A DNA stretch of 64,000 nucleotides from Apostichopus japonicus. Lineage: Eukaryota; Echinodermata; Holothuroidea; Aspidochirotida; Stichopodidae. The notes under the pieces are model-generated. The model ran no database searches and was not told the DNA's origin. It saw only the letters and a list, made by a program, of their open reading frames with translations. The translations under genes and the position numbers were made by a program. Positions 62,301 through 64,000 of the stretch are shown one piece after another (the stretch's first letter is position 1; each line of letters opens with the position of its first letter). The DNA is taken from positions 12,074,678 through 12,138,677 of the forward strand of contig NC_092579.1 in NCBI RefSeq assembly GCF_037975245.1. The letters are read 5' to 3'.

Positions 62301-64000
62301 TCTTTTGCATCCGTGGTTCGAACCCCGGTGGTGACGTCTTTTGCCGATCTTTTACAGCAAGTGCCTAAACGGGGAGCTGTAAGTATTAGTTAATCCACCT
62401 AATATCTCAGTCCATACAGTGGCGCGATGGCTTGGCGCAATGTACGAGCTGATGATCGAGACTCTCTTTTGCATCCGTGGTTCCAACCTCGGTGATGACG
62501 TCTTTTGCCGATCTTTTACAGCAAGTGCCTACACGGAGAGCTGTAAGTATAAGTTAATCCGCCTAATATCTCAGTCCATACAGTGGCGCGATGGCTTGGC
62601 GCACTGTACGAGCTGATGATCGAGACTCTCTTTTGCATCCGTGGTTCGAACCCCGGTGGTGACGTCTTTTGCCGATCTTTTACAGCAAGTGCCTACACGG
62701 GGAGCTGTAAGTATTAGTTAATCCACCTAATACCTCAGTCTATACAGTGGCGCGATGGCTTGGCGCACTGTACGAGCTGATGATCGAGACTCTCTTTTGC
62801 ATCCGTGGTTCGAACCCCAGTGGTGACATCTTTTGCCGATCTTTTACAGCAAGTGCCTAAACGGGGAGCTGTAAGTATTAGTTAATCCACCTAATATCTC
62901 AGTCCATACAGTGGCGCGATGGCTTGGCGCAATGTACGAGCTGATGATTGAGACTCTCTTTTGCATCCGTGGTTCGAACCCCGGTGATGACGTCTTTTAC
63001 AGCAAGTGCCTACACGGGGAGCTGTAAGTATTAGTTAATCCACCTAATATCTCAGTCCATACAGTGGCGCGATGGCTTGGCGCACTGTACGAGCTGATGA
63101 TCGAGACTCTCTTTTGCATCCGTGGTTCGAACCCCGGTGGTTACGTCTTTTGCCGATCTTTTACAGCAAGTGCCTACACGGGGAGCTGTAAGTATTAGTT
63201 AATCCACCTAATATCTCAGTCCATACAGTGGCGCGATGGCTTGGCGCACTGTACGAGCTGATGATCGAGACTCTCTTTTGCATCCGTGGTTCGAACCCCG
63301 GTGGTGACGTCTTTTGCCGATCTTTTACAGCAAGTGCCTACACGGGGAGCTGTAAGTATTAGTTAATCCACCTATTACCTCAGTCCATACAGTGGCGCGA
63401 TGGCTTGGCGCACTGTACGAGCTGATGATCGAGACTCTCTTTTGCATCCGTGGTTCGAACCCCGGTGGTGACGTATTTTGCCGATCTTTTACAGCAAGTG
63501 CCTACACGGGGAGCTGTAAGTATTAGTTAATCCACCTAATATCTCAGTCCATACAGTGGCGCGATGGCTTGGCGCACTGTACGAGCTGATGATCGAGACT
63601 CTCTTTTGCATCCGTGGTTCGAACCCCGGTGGTGACGTCTTTTGCCGATCTTTTACAGCAAGTGCCTACACGGGGAGCTGTAAGTATTAGTTAATCCACC
63701 TAATATCTCAGTCCATACAGTGGCGCGATGGCTTGGCGCACTGTACGAGCTGATGATCGAGACTCTCTTTTGCATCCGTGGTTCGAACCCCGGTGGTGAC
63801 GTCTTTTGCCGATCTTTTACAGCAAGTGCCTAAACGGGGAGCTGTAAGTATTAGTTAATCCACCTAATATCTCAGTCCATACAGTGGCGCGATGGCTTGG
63901 CGCAATGTACGAGCTGATGATCGAAACTCTCTTTTGCATCCGTGGTTCCAACCCCGGTGATGACGTCTTTTACAGCAAGTGCCTACACAGGGAGCTGTAA
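59309..64000. repeat. 4,691-bp higher-order repeat, second copy
   Basis: Rare variants recur exactly 4,691 bp apart: CCCCGGTAATG (56331 and 61022), GTGACATC (56668 and 61359), the CTATTACC variant (58681 and 63372) and GCCTACACAGGG (59291 and 63982). The period equals 23 long and 6 short monomers plus one base. The match runs from about 56.0 kb (against 60.7 kb) to the window end, with only isolated differences, such as one base near 63925. Confidence 0.88.

Larger units (their letters stand above)
36643..64000. repeat. 27-kb satellite array of tRNA-like monomers (164/153 bp, about 170 copies)
   Basis: Monomers follow each other without a break from the LINE tail to the window end. The long unit is 164 bp (first step 36704 to 36868). 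The short unit is 153 bp, lacking 11 bp of CTTTTGCCGATCTTTT between its two CTTTT repeats. Each unit contains an A-box-like TGGCGCGATGG and, 48 nt further, a perfect B box GGTTCGAACCC; then TGACGTCTTTT, TTTTACAG, GCCTACACGGGGAGCT, GTAAGTATTAG and CACCTAATATCTCAG. The T stem is mismatched and acceptor pairing is poor, so these are not functional tRNAs. A TTTT between the boxes could stop RNA polymerase III early. Variants (GATGACG/GGTGACG, CATCAAG, TACCAGC, GAAACCCC) recur in blocks. No spacer, gene or foreign insertion interrupts the array. Confidence 0.97.

Noticed and set aside
36574..62616. Repeated 60-73-aa ORFs in the satellite (for example 40580-40762, 57728-57925, 62419-62616)
   Set aside because: They read through monomer borders in whichever frame lacks a stop because of local variants. 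They have no domain and the same peptide appears only where the DNA unit is duplicated.
36704..64000. Functional tRNA gene cluster
   Set aside because: Promoter boxes are present, but the T stem has two mismatches, the acceptor ends do not pair, there is no credible anticodon arm and a TTTT lies between the boxes.
36643..64000. CRISPR-like array
   Set aside because: The whole 153-164-bp monomer repeats without unique spacers, in a eukaryotic context with no cas genes.

Overview
This is metazoan nuclear DNA: AT-rich, with intron-containing genes, consensus GT-AG splice sites and dense retroelements, hAT-type transposons and tRNA-derived SINEs. The gene families (WSCD-like sulfotransferases, an AROS/RPS19BP1 homologue) and the repeats suggest a marine deuterostome invertebrate. 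An echinoderm such as a sea cucumber is my best guess, but the species is inference only. Most short open reading frames in the window are chance ORFs or repeat shadows.

Layout. 1-984: 5'-truncated LINE on the minus strand. 2.3-5.5 kb and 8.65-12.5 kb: two tandem four-exon genes for WSCD-type, Golgi-anchored sulfotransferases with the same exon architecture. A 107-bp perfect inverted repeat enclosing TA repeats and a SINE lies between them. 13-18 kb: a diverged direct duplication, a palindromic element and a DR1-containing repeat family. 18.58-22.67 kb: a complete four-exon minus-strand gene for an AROS (active regulator of SIRT1, RPS19BP1) homologue, with SINEs in two introns. 23.1-25.0 kb: a decayed Ty3/Gypsy element whose integrase frame holds a minisatellite grown from its own coding sequence. 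26-32.8 kb: hAT-type elements, two with perfect 8-bp target duplications and a third with one mismatch. 33.2-36.64 kb: a nearly complete CR1/Jockey-type LINE with one frameshift and one nonsense codon.

36.64-64.0 kb: one uninterrupted satellite array of about 170 monomers (164 bp, or 153 bp when an 11-bp piece is missing) running off the window edge. Each monomer carries a degenerate class-II tRNA-like segment with A-box and B-box sequences, plus a strong splice acceptor and donor bounding 21 nt. The array has nested higher-order periods of about 635, 2,244 and 4,691 bp. It starts exactly at the 3' tail of the LINE. This array is the most unusual object here.

The two sulfotransferase genes are paralogues that probably modify glycans in the Golgi. 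The AROS gene is an unrelated nucleolar/ribosomal housekeeping gene. No operon-like or shared pathway logic is visible.
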